Below are positions 13,201-22,539 of a DNA stretch of 64,000 bases, one piece after another. The notes under the pieces were generated by a model that searched no databases, was not told the origin of the DNA, and saw nothing but the letters and a program-made list of their open reading frames with translations. Both the position numbers and the translations under genes were made by a program. The stretch comes from Cannabis sativa. Its lineage: Eukaryota; Streptophyta; Magnoliopsida; Rosales; Cannabaceae. Where the stretch lies: assembly GCF_029168945.1 (NCBI RefSeq), contig NC_083608.1:21718136-21782135 (forward strand). The letters are read 5' to 3'. Position 1 is the stretch's first letter. Each line of letters opens with the position of its first letter.

Positions 13201-13619
13201 TGTTGAAACTTCTAATCATTTATTTTTTGAGTGCCATCTTAGTGCACATTGTTTGGTAGCAGTTAAAAAATGGTCAGGCTGGTCAACAAATATTACAAAC
13301 TTAACAGAATTGATAAGGAGCTTGAACAATTATTTAGGCACTATTCACGTTGGTCAACGCTATGAATAGTAGCGTTGACCGATGTGAATAGTGCAATTTG
13401 TAGTAGTGTGAGTAAAATCAAGAAGAGCGTGCTAGCCTTGACATTGGCTGTAAGAGTATATAGCATTTGGTGGTGTAGGAATGACTCTTTTTGAATCAAA
13501 GAGTGCAAAGTGTAGATACAATTGTAAAAAAGATTAAAACAAGTATCAAGAATAGAGTGTTAGTAACAATGCCAAGGAAAACAAAGCAAGAAGATGTTTT
13601 GTGGATTGAGAGGTTGTAA
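10213..13619 (+). pseudogene. LINE ORF2 (endonuclease, reverse transcriptase, zf-RVT) remnant
   Basis: An APE-type endonuclease begins at SWNVRGINKQNK and continues through LLETRI and LVLGDFNN (up to about 10700). Reverse-transcriptase blocks follow in several frames: ALGPDGY (about 11580), [12 protein letters not shown] (about 11750), LRQGDPMS (about 12110) and the catalytic box reading FADG at about 12255 instead of FADD. Later blocks are FRYLGVPI (about 12455) and a zf-RVT segment with CLVCG and HLFFEC (13180-13250). A small palindrome at 13338-13394 interrupts the C-terminal region, which resumes with SIWWCRND and ends at 13619. Multiple frameshifts make it non-functional. Confidence 0.8.
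13338..13394. repeat. Near-perfect palindrome inserted in LINE ORF2
   Basis: Arms of 25 bases (starting GCACTATTCAC and ending GTGAATAGTGC) pair with two mismatches around a 7-base TGAATAG loop. It splits the LINE coding sequence. CACTA-like termini suggest a tiny MITE or transposon end, but no TSD was evident. Confidence 0.65.
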
Positions 13620-13916
13620 ATGATAGTTTAATAAGCATTTTCTAGTGCTGATAGGATGTAATGAAAAGTTTGAAGGAATACAAAACTTAACTGATTTATC
13701 TAAAAAAAATAATATAATTTAATTTAATTATTATATATTTGTTTAAAAAATAATATATAATAAATGTATTTTTATAATTTTTATTAGTTAATTTATTATA
13801 TTTAGCCAGTTTTTTAATTTTTTTTAAAAAATAACATTTACTAACTTAATTTTTAAATTTAGAGTCATTTTGCATCCCATTTATAAATATCATTTTCATT
13901 GAGCTTATTCTTATTA

Positions 13917-14236
13917 GGGATTATTTCACAAATTTACAAAAATAACAAAAAAAAAATTACAAAAATACGGTTTCACGAAATTTTAAATATTTTTACGATT
14001 TTTTTAATTTTATTTACAGAAAATACAGTCTTTTATGTTATACTTTTGTTAATTTGTTGTTGATTTTTTGTTATTTTTTGTTGTTATTTAAATGTTATTT
14101 TCATATTATTTTTATGTAATTTTTTTGTTATTTTCGTATTATTTTATGAAAAACCGTAAAAATATAAAAAAAAAAAAGTTAAAACATAAAAATATAATTT
14201 TTTAACAAAAAAAATTATGCCTTATGCAATTATCCC
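13917..14236. mobile_element. Small Mutator-like MITE (320 bp)
   Basis: The left end GGGATTATTTCA and the reverse complement of the right end, GGGATAATTGCA, form a short imperfect terminal inverted repeat. Nine-base flanks TTCTTATTA (13908-13916) and TTATTATTA (14237-14245) match at eight positions, consistent with the 9-bp duplication made by Mutator-like transposases. The interior is A/T-rich and non-coding. Confidence 0.5.
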
Positions 14237-14808
14237 TTATTATTAAGTAGTAGTCAAATTCCAAATTTATATGCTAAGAAAACAAAAAATTTAATTTATT
14301 TCTGAATAATCAAAAGTTATGAATATTCATGAATAGCTAGAATTCAAAATTCCATCTATTCAACCTTACCCAAAAAAAAATCCATCCATTCAAGATATCT
14401 ACTTTTAAAACAAATTTAATATCGAAGAACTGTGGGTAGGATTAGGAAGTGACGTAAAACTGAGTAGCCAAACATTAAATATGCACCCTCAAGGCACTTT
14501 TCTGGCTTAAAAACTAATCTGAGCCGTTAATCTATATCAAAGCTAATACTAATAAACTTTGACAACAAACGATGATAGTGAATATATGTCTAAACATAGA
14601 CTTTTTAAAATTGTTATGGCGTATTTGTCTCATGCTTTTAGACTTATTCAAATATATATAAATAAAATAATAAGACATGATTATCACCAAAAACAAAGAA
14701 TATAACTTAATTATTTAAGAGAGTACTTGGAAGTTTCTTAGCTTGATTTCCTATAACACTAGCGACTAAGTTGACATAGTTATAATCACTTTCTACCCAA
14801 TTCCAACA
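14237..14808 (+). promoter_or_regulatory. Upstream region of the lectin receptor kinase gene
   Basis: No reading frame is present. A TATA-like TATATAAATA at 14655-14664 lies about 150 bases before the start codon and is the best candidate core promoter. The tract is AT-rich, so chance matches are likely. Confidence 0.3.
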
Positions 14809-16878
14809 TTGTCATCATCACCAAACTCCATATTCTCAAAAAGAAAAAGAAAATTGCTGTTCATGGTTAACCTTGGGTTATCTTTGTTCTTAGCTAAAAT
14901 CCTTGTTATAGTCCTGTTTAGTAGAGCTTTTACTAATGTGGAATGCTTGGATTTTGACTATCCAACTTTTCATGACGAGGATGAAGATTTTCTGATTCGT
15001 AATAATTCTAGGATAACATTCAATGCTATCCAAGTTACACCAGATCTTAGTGACCCCAAAAGATTGATAAACCAGTCTGGAAGATCTTTGTTTATAAAGC
15101 CAGTTAGAGTATGGAGAAAAAGCAAAGGAAAGAAGATCATAAATACTTCTTTCAACACCACTTTTATACTTAACATCTCACCCAATCCCACAAGCTATTA
15201 TCCACTTGGTGAAGGATTGTCGTTTATCTTAGCTGCTGATCCTTCCCTTCCAAACGACAGTCAAGGAAAATGGCTTGGGATTGTAAACGACAACACAAAT
15301 GGATCATCAATGTCTAAAACAGGTGTTGTAGCGGTGGAATTTGACACGAGGAAGAGTTTTCCTGAAGATATTGATGATAACCATGTGGGGTTGAATTTGA
15401 ACAGTGTCTACTCAATCAAACAAGTTTCTCTTACTGATTATGGAGTCAACATTTCGAGTGGCAGTAATATAACGGTTCAAATCCGTTATGATGGGAACAA
15501 CATCAGTGTGTTTGTTTCTTTGACTAATGAAGTGATGAGCCAGAATAACATGAAGAGTCCAGTCCTGACATGGCCTATCAATCTCTCAGACCATCTTCCT
15601 GAGAAGGTTTATGTTGGATTTTCTGGCTCCACTGGCGAAAACAACACCGAGAGGAACTGCATACTTTCATGGGAGTTTCATAGTTTGAACATTGATGAGG
15701 ATCATAGTATCATCAAGTGGGTTTGGATTGGTGTGACAACAACAGTTGTTCTGGTAATTGGTATTGTCTGTTGTTTGTACTGGAAAAGACCTTGTTGCAA
15801 GAACGATCTTGAAAGGACATATCCGAGGATCGAGGATCAGATTCAAGGCTCATCCATGACTCCAAAGAAGTTTCATCTGAAGGAACTTAGAAGAGCAACA
15901 AACAACTTTGACCCCAAGAACCAGCTTGGAAAAGGTGGTTTCGGAACTGTCTTTAAGGGAGTTGTGGGAGACAAAGTGGTAGCTGTTAAGAGAGTCTCCA
16001 AGGATTCAAGACAAGGACAACAAGAGTTCATATCAGAAGTGACAACAATTGGCAGCCTCAGCCATAGAAATCTGGTGAAATTGATTGGATGGTGTTATGA
16101 GAGCCATGAGCTTCTCATTGTGTATGAATTCATGCCTAATGGAAGCTTAGACAAGTTCATATTCAGAGATGACAAGCTTGGAATGGAAATACCTGAGTTG
16201 AGCTGGAAAAGAAGACTCAGCATAATATGTGGTGTGGCTCAGGCACTAGATTATCTTCACAATGATTGTACAAACCGAGTTCTTCACAGGGACATAAAGT
16301 CAAGCAACATAATGTTGGACTCAGAGTTCAATGCCAAGCTGGGAGATTTCGGTTTGGCTCGCATCATACAACAAAGCCAGAAAACTCACCACACAACCAA
16401 GGAGATAGCAGGAACACCAGGCTACATGGCACCAGAATCATTTCTCACAGGGCGAGCCACGATGGAGACAGATGTGTATGCATTTGGGGTTCTTGTGTTG
16501 GAAGTCATCAGTGGAAGGAAACCAGGGAGCCAGAATGAGGAGAACAGCTTCACCAATGGCATGGTACTTTGGATATGGGGACTTTACAGCAAAGGAATGA
16601 TTCTGAGTGCTATTGATCCAAGATTGAATGAGGTTTTCGAAGAAGATGAAGTGGGGTGTACTTTGTTATTGGGCTTGGCTTGTTGTCATCCAAATCCTAA
16701 TGAAAGACCCTCCATGACAACCATCTTGAAGGTTCTGAAAGGGGAAGAACACCCTCCAATGGTGCCTGCTGAAGCCCCTGCATTTGTTTGGCCATCTATG
16801 CCGGCATCTTTCAAAGATGATGGTGAAACCACTAGAAAAACCCAATATACTCTCTTCACTGAAATTACTGGAAGATGA
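14809..16878 (+). CDS. L-type lectin-domain receptor kinase (S.5-like)
   Basis: This is an uninterrupted 689-codon, intronless gene, as is usual for this family. A basic N-terminus precedes a hydrophobic signal segment (about residues 15-40). A legume-lectin domain follows (about 47-292) with the metal-site elements VEFDT (E177, D179) and DNHVG (N191) present. One membrane span occupies about 304-324. The kinase domain follows, with glycine loop GKGGFG (374-379), K394 in VAVKR, catalytic HRD (493-495), N500, DFG (513-515) and GTPGYMAPE (535-543), all intact. It should therefore be an active plasma-membrane Ser/Thr kinase sensing extracellular ligands, typically in defence or development. The C-terminal FVWPSMP and YTLFTEITGR tail resembles the S.5 subgroup. 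The exact subclass is from memory and less certain than the family. Confidence 0.93.
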   Translation: MSSSPNSIFSKRKRKLLFMVNLGLSLFLAKILVIVLFSRAFTNVECLDFDYPTFHDEDEDFLIRNNSRITFNAIQVTPDLSDPKRLINQSGRSLFIKPVRVWRKSKGKKIINTSFNTTFILNISPNPTSYYPLGEGLSFILAADPSLPNDSQGKWLGIVNDNTNGSSMSKTGVVAVEFDTRKSFPEDIDDNHVGLNLNSVYSIKQVSLTDYGVNISSGSNITVQIRYDGNNISVFVSLTNEVMSQNNMKSPVLTWPINLSDHLPEKVYVGFSGSTGENNTERNCILSWEFHSLNIDEDHSIIKWVWIGVTTTVVLVIGIVCCLYWKRPCCKNDLERTYPRIEDQIQGSSMTPKKFHLKELRRATNNFDPKNQLGKGGFGTVFKGVVGDKVVAVKRVSKDSRQGQQEFISEVTTIGSLSHRNLVKLIGWCYESHELLIVYEFMPNGSLDKFIFRDDKLGMEIPELSWKRRLSIICGVAQALDYLHNDCTNRVLHRDIKSSNIMLDSEFNAKLGDFGLARIIQQSQKTHHTTKEIAGTPGYMAPESFLTGRATMETDVYAFGVLVLEVISGRKPGSQNEENSFTNGMVLWIWGLYSKGMILSAIDPRLNEVFEEDEVGCTLLLGLACCHPNPNERPSMTTILKVLKGEEHPPMVPAEAPAFVWPSMPASFKDDGETTRKTQYTLFTEITGR

Positions 16879-18540
16879 ATCAGAAAATTATACATGAAAC
16901 AAATAAAGCTACAGACAGAGCCTTGTTCTTTAATCTGTACAAAAACTGCTTTTGTTCAGTGAAAACAACCTGGCAAATACACCAAGTTTGCTTAGCATAT
17001 AGATATATAGGTCTTGTGAACATCAATAATTGTATGTTTGATTCCTTTAATTTGTAGAGAAGTGAGAGTTGAGGGACAAAAGCACTGATGTCCCAAACAA
17101 AATTGTTTCACTCCAATTGGAGAGACTGAATGGTATATCAACTGAGTGTTAGTTATTAATGTAACTTAAAATTTTAAAAGTTTTTATTCCTCTTATCTTT
17201 TACCTAATGTCATCACCTAAATTAGCTACTACACTAATAAAATCCTCATTTTCCTTCATATCAATATGAAGTGATAAATGAACTTCCAAAATCTATTTAT
17301 CCTGGCAATGAAGCCATTGGCCACTTATTCTCATCCCTTTATTTATTTATTGTTGTTTCAAAAAATCTATTTCAATACAGGCTTGCTTAAAAAACAAAGT
17401 CATTTTGACGTTGTGGTTGAGTGCAGTACAGATGAGAGGGATAATATAATGTTTCAAAGCAATAATTGAGTAAGTTATAAAATTTATTTTTCTGTTATCA
17501 GTCAAGGGAAAGAAAAAGCTACCTAAATGCAACTCTGGCATTAGATACATACTGAACTGAATTGAATTTTGTTAATAAAAAAAATAATCAGATGGTGGTG
17601 AAACATTATAATATATTATCAAAAATTAAGGCAAAGGATGTTAGGTGTAACAGTCAGCAGGATAAGAACTCACTCCTGAAAAACCTTCATTTCACCTGCC
17701 TTTCAAGGCATGTCTTTTGACTAGTTCTGGTTTCTCAAAACTGAATGGATCAAGATAGGATTTTTCAATTTTGCCTATTGTCTTTTGACTAGTTATGGTT
17801 TCATTTTTGTCAAGTTCTTGTAAAATGTTGTTCTTGTTCTTGCTCCAACATATTTTTATTACTGAGAATACAAGGTAATACATTACAGTAAAGCAAGCAT
17901 AATACATAAACTTAATGTGTTGTGTATACATACACATATTAATACGTATTTGGGTCCTATATATTAGTTGCCAAAACACAGTTTTGAAAATGTTGAATAA
18001 CATAACTTTTAAAAGTATAGAATACTTCATACATGAATGAAAGAACCTCTTCCAATTACATTTACCAAATTGATGAAGAACTAAATTTTGAATTTTGATG
18101 ACGGTAAGCTCTAAGAAAATGGGGGTTGTGTTGAACAGCCAAATGGATTGGAGAAATATTAGTCTAAACAATATGGCCCCACAAGGAAACAAGCAACCAA
18201 GGATAGTGATTAATATTGATACTTGATAAGCATGAAAAGTACATGTAAACAAGAATTTTTTGTCTTAGTTCATTGTATTTATATTTTTGTCTAACACGAG
18301 TAAACTCATGCAAATTGAATAAAATATAGGAATATATGAAGGAATTACCAAGTCTCTTTAACATTATTCATGAAGGAATGAATGTACATCTAGAAACAGA
18401 ATTGTGAACTTCGTATACTTTCCCACTTTTTTTTTCTTTTAATATTCTATCATTAATGTTTAGCCTTACAAAAAAAAAACGCATTAATGTTTTATGAGTT
18501 TTTCGCTACATCCTATTTGTTGACAAATATTATTTTTTAA
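16879..18540. other. Intergenic, no gene seen
   Basis: Includes the 3' untranslated region of the receptor kinase near its start. Short open frames here show no recognisable domain, codon structure or splice-linked continuation. No repeat was identified. Confidence 0.5.
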
Positions 18541-18779
18541 GCAATACTTAATTTTACTTAATAACTAATTATAATATTATATTCTTATTATAACTATGTC
18601 ATTCTAACTAATTTTACTCAACAATTTCTAATTTATTTGCAAAAAAATTATTTTAAAAAAAAGTAAGTTATGATAAAAAAACAATAAATTTTTTTAAAAA
18701 GAAAATAAGTTTTTTAATGTTACCGGTAAGAACTAGTATTTTCTGTAGTGATTAATTATGTCAAATTGCGTTTGGGATT

Positions 18780-19871
18780 CGTAGTGTGTTGTCTGAAATT
18801 TGTACTGTTAGTGTTAGTCAACGTCAGCAAAGATATTTTGGGTTTTAATTGTTCAGATGGTAACAGCTGTCTATTTCGGTATTCTTAATTTAGCTGGTAT
18901 AAATACAACTTCTTGGTATTATGTTGACGAACCTTTTTGATCGAAGATTAGGGATTACGTTTCTTTCTTCTTGTTTCGTCTTTATGTTCTATGGCAGGTG
19001 ATCTTGAGCTTGGTGGTATTGATCCAAAGTTGCAGATCAGAGCTTGATGATGTTGACTTCAGACTAAAGGGATTTCAGTATCGTCTTCATCACCAGATCT
19101 GAAGGGATCAATTTCTGGAGGTATAAACTGAGTTTAGACACAAGTTGGTATTAGAAAAAATTGTGTCGTTTAAGGGATGATTTTTCTCAGGCGAATATAG
19201 TGGTTGCTGGAGCTGAAAACAAATTCAAAGCTTCAAAGCTTTACAACTCATCCTTGCAACAGCTAATAGACCCGACTGCTAAAGCTATCTGGTGCGAATT
19301 GATTGTTCCAAACCATGGCTTTATTTTGGGGCAAGTGGTTCATTTGAACCTCATAACAAGGGATAAATTGAGCAGGTTTCAGATTATGGTGGAAAATACC
19401 AACTGTGCAATGTGCGGATTAGCTGAAGAATGCCATCAGCATTTATTTTTCAGCTGCAATTTATCGCAGCAAGTCCTGGCAAGTGTGTTTGAATGGCTAG
19501 GTTTTTCAGGCTAGTCTAGGAAGTTCAACAACTGATATACTTGGATCGGGTATGTTCAGACCAACTTTATAGGGAGAATATTGGCGATGGTGTTGGCTGC
19601 AACAATATACCACTTGTGGAGGAATAGAAATAATTGTATCTTTTTAAATTTTTCAAAAATTGTTAATAGTTTAGTTAAAGATATAAAGAAGGATGTCAAG
19701 TATAGATTGTTCTTGCTCAAAAATAGAAAAGGGTCCAAAATAGAGTTGGATACACTTGAAAGATTAATTTGTAATTAATTGTTGTGAGTTGAGTCTTTCC
19801 TTTTGGAAGTGACTTGAGGGTTTATTTGCTTGGTTTGATTAATGAAGTTTTCTTCTTGACCAAAAAAAAAA
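18780..19871 (+). mobile_element. Internally deleted LINE remnant
   Basis: The 3' half encodes LINE ORF2 C-terminal sequence and ends in a ten-base A-run at 19862-19871. The 5' few hundred bases are non-coding and may be a LINE 5' leader joined to the 3' end by a large internal deletion. The 5' limit is uncertain. Confidence 0.55.
19161..19778 (+). pseudogene. LINE ORF2 C-terminal (zf-RVT) fragment
   Basis: The frame at 19161-19514 contains the reverse-transcriptase zinc-binding domain, visible as NCAMCGLAEECHQHLFFSC, preceded by LITRDKLSRF. After a stop and a shift, 19581-19778 reads the usual LINE tail with IYHLWRNRNN. The reverse-transcriptase core is missing, so this is a relic. Confidence 0.7.
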
Positions 19872-20664
19872 TCTTTCCTTGAAAAAAAATATTGTGTATA
19901 TTTATTTATTTATTATGACTTACTTTTTTAAAAGATATTTATTTTTTAATAAATTAGAAATTATTTGAGTAAATTAGTTAGAATGGCATAATTGTAATAA
20001 AAGTATAATATTATGACTAGTTATTAAGAAAATGAACACTTCTATTGAATACCAGTAGTACTTAGCACCTTTTATAGATGTCGCCTTATCATTAATTAGC
20101 AATATTCTACATGTCAAAAAAAATAAGCAATATTCTAAAGGAAAAAAAACAAAAAAATACAAAAAAGGAAAAAAAATTACAAAAATACTTTGGGCCGGCC
20201 CATTAAACATTTATACAGTCCACATACAAATATTTACAAAAATACCACATGCACTAAGCCTTCAGCTGTACAGAGCGAACCATGAAGATGAAAATACGCG
20301 CTCGTTTCAAAACCGCAAAACAACCAAAATGAAACCAAAACGAGAAAAATACAACTATTAATTCTCGCAAAATCAACTGGAAAAGAATACCTGCAATGAT
20401 CTAAACTGAAAATGACGAAAAAAAAATCAGAAAAACTGTGAAGAAACTGAAATTACACATTTGTTTTCTATTTTATTCGATCAAAATAACTCCTCCTAAT
20501 ATCGAAATCTATATTCATAAAATGTAGATCTGTAACAAACAGATCTGGAGCTCCCACTAAATCCAAAACAATGTATGATGTGAAAATTTTTTTTAAAAAA
20601 AGCCTCATGAATAATACATCTACGTTATATACAGTTGCATTTTGATTTATTTTTTTGTTTTGGT

Positions 20665-21240
20665 TGCCTTATAGTTGCATTATCGTTTTATGATAGTTTA
20701 TATATTATGCAAGAATTTAATTTGATGGGGACTAAGAAATAGTAGTTATACATAGTAAGTTTTGTGCAAATAGTTGCATATTAATTTTATAGTGAAATAA
20801 CATATGCAAGTAGCAAAACTATAACAAAACTACAAAACAACTGTATGCAAGTGCAAATAGTTGTCTTATAGTTGCATTATCGTTTTATGATAGTTTATAT
20901 ATTATGCAAGAATTTAATTTGATGGGGACTAAGAAATAGTAGTTATACATAATAAGTTTTGTGCAAATAGTTGCATATTAATTTTATAGTGAAATAACAT
21001 ATGCCAGTAGCAAAACTATAATAAAACTACAAAACAACTGTATGCAAGTGCAAATAGTTGCCTTATAGTTGCATTATCGTTTTATGATAGTTTATATATT
21101 ATGCAAGAATTTAATTTGATGGGGACTAAAAAATAGTAGTTATACATAGTAAGTTTTGTGCAAATAGTTGCATATTAATTTTATAGTGAAATAACATATG
21201 CAAGTAGCAAAACTATAATAAAACTACAAAACAACTGTAT
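20665..21240. repeat. Tandem repeat, 197-bp unit, about three copies
   Basis: The landmark GTTGCATTATCG occurs at 20674, 20871 and 21068, exactly 197 bases apart. Units are nearly identical, and each carries TGATGGGGACTAA and ACAAAACAACTGTAT. The third unit ends at about 21240, slightly short of full length. Confidence 0.93.
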
Positions 21241-21597
21241 ACAAACTAAAATACAGGAAAAACTCTTTGAACATCAACATCCATGATAAATTTCATTGTT
21301 ACCCATTGATGATATAAAAATGGACAGGAAACAACTAGATAAAAAACATATTAAAAAAATACATATAGAAGGTGTAAAATTTCAAATATGGGAGAAAACC
21401 AAAAAGAAACCGAAAACAAACCTCGGTTCGAACATCAGCACCAACATTAGTTTTTTTCCCAGAAACGTTGACAATGAAATCTCTGTATTATTTGTTGAGC
21501 AAACATACATAAGAAGCACAATGATTTCTATACTCTTTCTGGTTTTATTCTCTACACAGTCGCTCCATATGTTATCAAGGTCCGTTTCTTCGTAAGA

Positions 21598-22035
21598 ATA
21601 TATAAGAAACTAGCTTTACAATTAAAAATTAAAAATAAAAAGAAAAGAAGAATTGTTATGTAAAAAAATTTAAAATTAAAAACTGAAATAAAATTAAAAA
21701 TTAAAAATTAAAAACTGAAATAAATTAAAAATAAAAAGAAAAGAAGAAAAAAAAGAGAGTGAAATGATGGATTGATTGATAGAAGTCAATCCTAGACCTA
21801 AGCAACAATATATAAGAAACTAGCTTTACAATTAAAAATTAAAAATAAAAAGTTAAGAAGAATTGTTATGGAAAAGAAATTAAAAATTAAAAACTGAAAA
21901 TAAAATTAAAAATAAAAAATTAAAAACTGAAATAAAATTAAAAATTAAAAATTAAAAACTGAAATAAAATTAAAAATAAAAAGAAAAGAAAAGAAAAAGA
22001 GTGAAATGATGGATTGATTGATAGAAAATGAAAAA
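21598..22035. repeat. Tandem repeat, 210-bp unit, two copies, AAAATTAAAA-rich
   Basis: TATAAGAAACTAGC begins at 21601 and again at 21811. Each copy runs through an AAAATTAAAAATTAAAAACTG simple-repeat stretch to GAGTGAAATGATGGATTGAT. The copies differ mainly in the number of short AAAATTA sub-repeats. Confidence 0.85.
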
Positions 22036-22221
22036 AGAGAGAGAAGAGAGTAGGATTTGATTGATGATGGATGGAATGAGGACTAAGTGGTATTTGTGTA
22101 ATAAAAGCAACTTTGTAAGTAAAAATGTAGCAATAGGCGTGTGTGAGTAATTTTGTAATAAATTATGTAAAATGGATTTTTCATGTAAAAATTTCTATTC
22201 TAAAAGTATTATGAAATATTA

Positions 22222-22439
22222 GTATTATGTAATATTATAATTTAGAGAAAGAAAATAGAGAAGAGATGAGAATTTTCTGAGTGTTTTATTCCAATAGGTG
22301 ATCTCCTATTTATACACATACAAGAGTCAAATATTAAGAAACTAAGAGAAAGGGAAACTAAGAAAAAGGGAATGTTGATTACATTAATGGTAATAAATAA
22401 AAGATTTGGACATCCACATAATTAATACTATTTATAACA
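22222..22439 (-). repeat. 3' LTR of - strand Copia
   Basis: On the - strand it begins TGTTATAAATAG at 22439, immediately after the polypurine tract. It ends in CATAATAC at 22222. It is a near-identical copy of 27647-27864. Confidence 0.88.
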
Positions 22440-22451
22440 CTCCCCCTTGGA
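22440..22451 (-). other. Polypurine tract of - strand Copia
   Basis: Read on the - strand, TCCAAGGGGGAG directly abuts the 3' LTR. This is the standard position of the plus-strand primer. Confidence 0.8.
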
Positions 22452-22539
22452 TGTCCATAATAACTGCCTCATTAAAAACCTTGCCGAGAAAACCCAGTGG
22501 GACAAAACTCGGTCAAGGAAAAAAGAGTGCAGTATGAAA

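Larger units (their letters stand above)
8951..13702 (+). mobile_element. L1-type LINE, full-length-looking but decayed, with 16-bp TSD
   Basis: The element carries a plant L1-type ORF1 with a DUF4283-like part, and an ORF2 with endonuclease, reverse transcriptase and zinc-binding domains. It ends in a short A-run. Identical 16-bp direct repeats flank it (8935-8950 and 13703-13718), which fixes both ends and indicates target-primed reverse transcription. Both ORFs are broken by several stops and frameshifts, so the copy is inactive. Confidence 0.88.
18541..20040. mobile_element. Inverted-repeat (foldback/MITE-like) element split by a LINE remnant
   Basis: The block at about 18541-18690 is the reverse complement of about 19895-20040. 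Both share CTTAATAACTA, then ATAATATTATA, CATTCTAACTAATTT, ACTCAA and TTTCTAATTTATT, in order and spacing, over more than 120 bases. The arms lie either side of a LINE fragment ending in an A-run at 19862-19871, so the LINE probably inserted between the arms. The outer ends and TSD were not resolved. Confidence 0.65.
20141..22196. mobile_element. Possible Mutator-like element containing tandem repeats
   Basis: Nine-base flanks ATTCTAAAG (20132-20140) and ATTCTAAAA (22197-22205) agree at eight positions. Both ends are rich in ACAAAAATAC-type strings in opposite orientation, although a clean terminal inverted repeat could not be aligned. The interior has no convincing gene but carries two tandem-repeat arrays. 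The assignment is tentative. Confidence 0.3.

Noticed and set aside
17692..18364. 186-codon - strand open frame
   Set aside because: Composition is Phe/Ile/Tyr-rich as expected of translated AT-rich DNA, with no recognisable motif or splice-linked continuation.
20641..21260. CRISPR-like repeat-spacer array
   Set aside because: The repeat unit is 197 bp with no unique spacers, and the DNA is plant nuclear, so this is an ordinary tandem repeat.
21296..21595. 99-codon + strand open frame
   Set aside because: Lies between tandem arrays, lysine/asparagine-rich start, no family resemblance. Likely chance.
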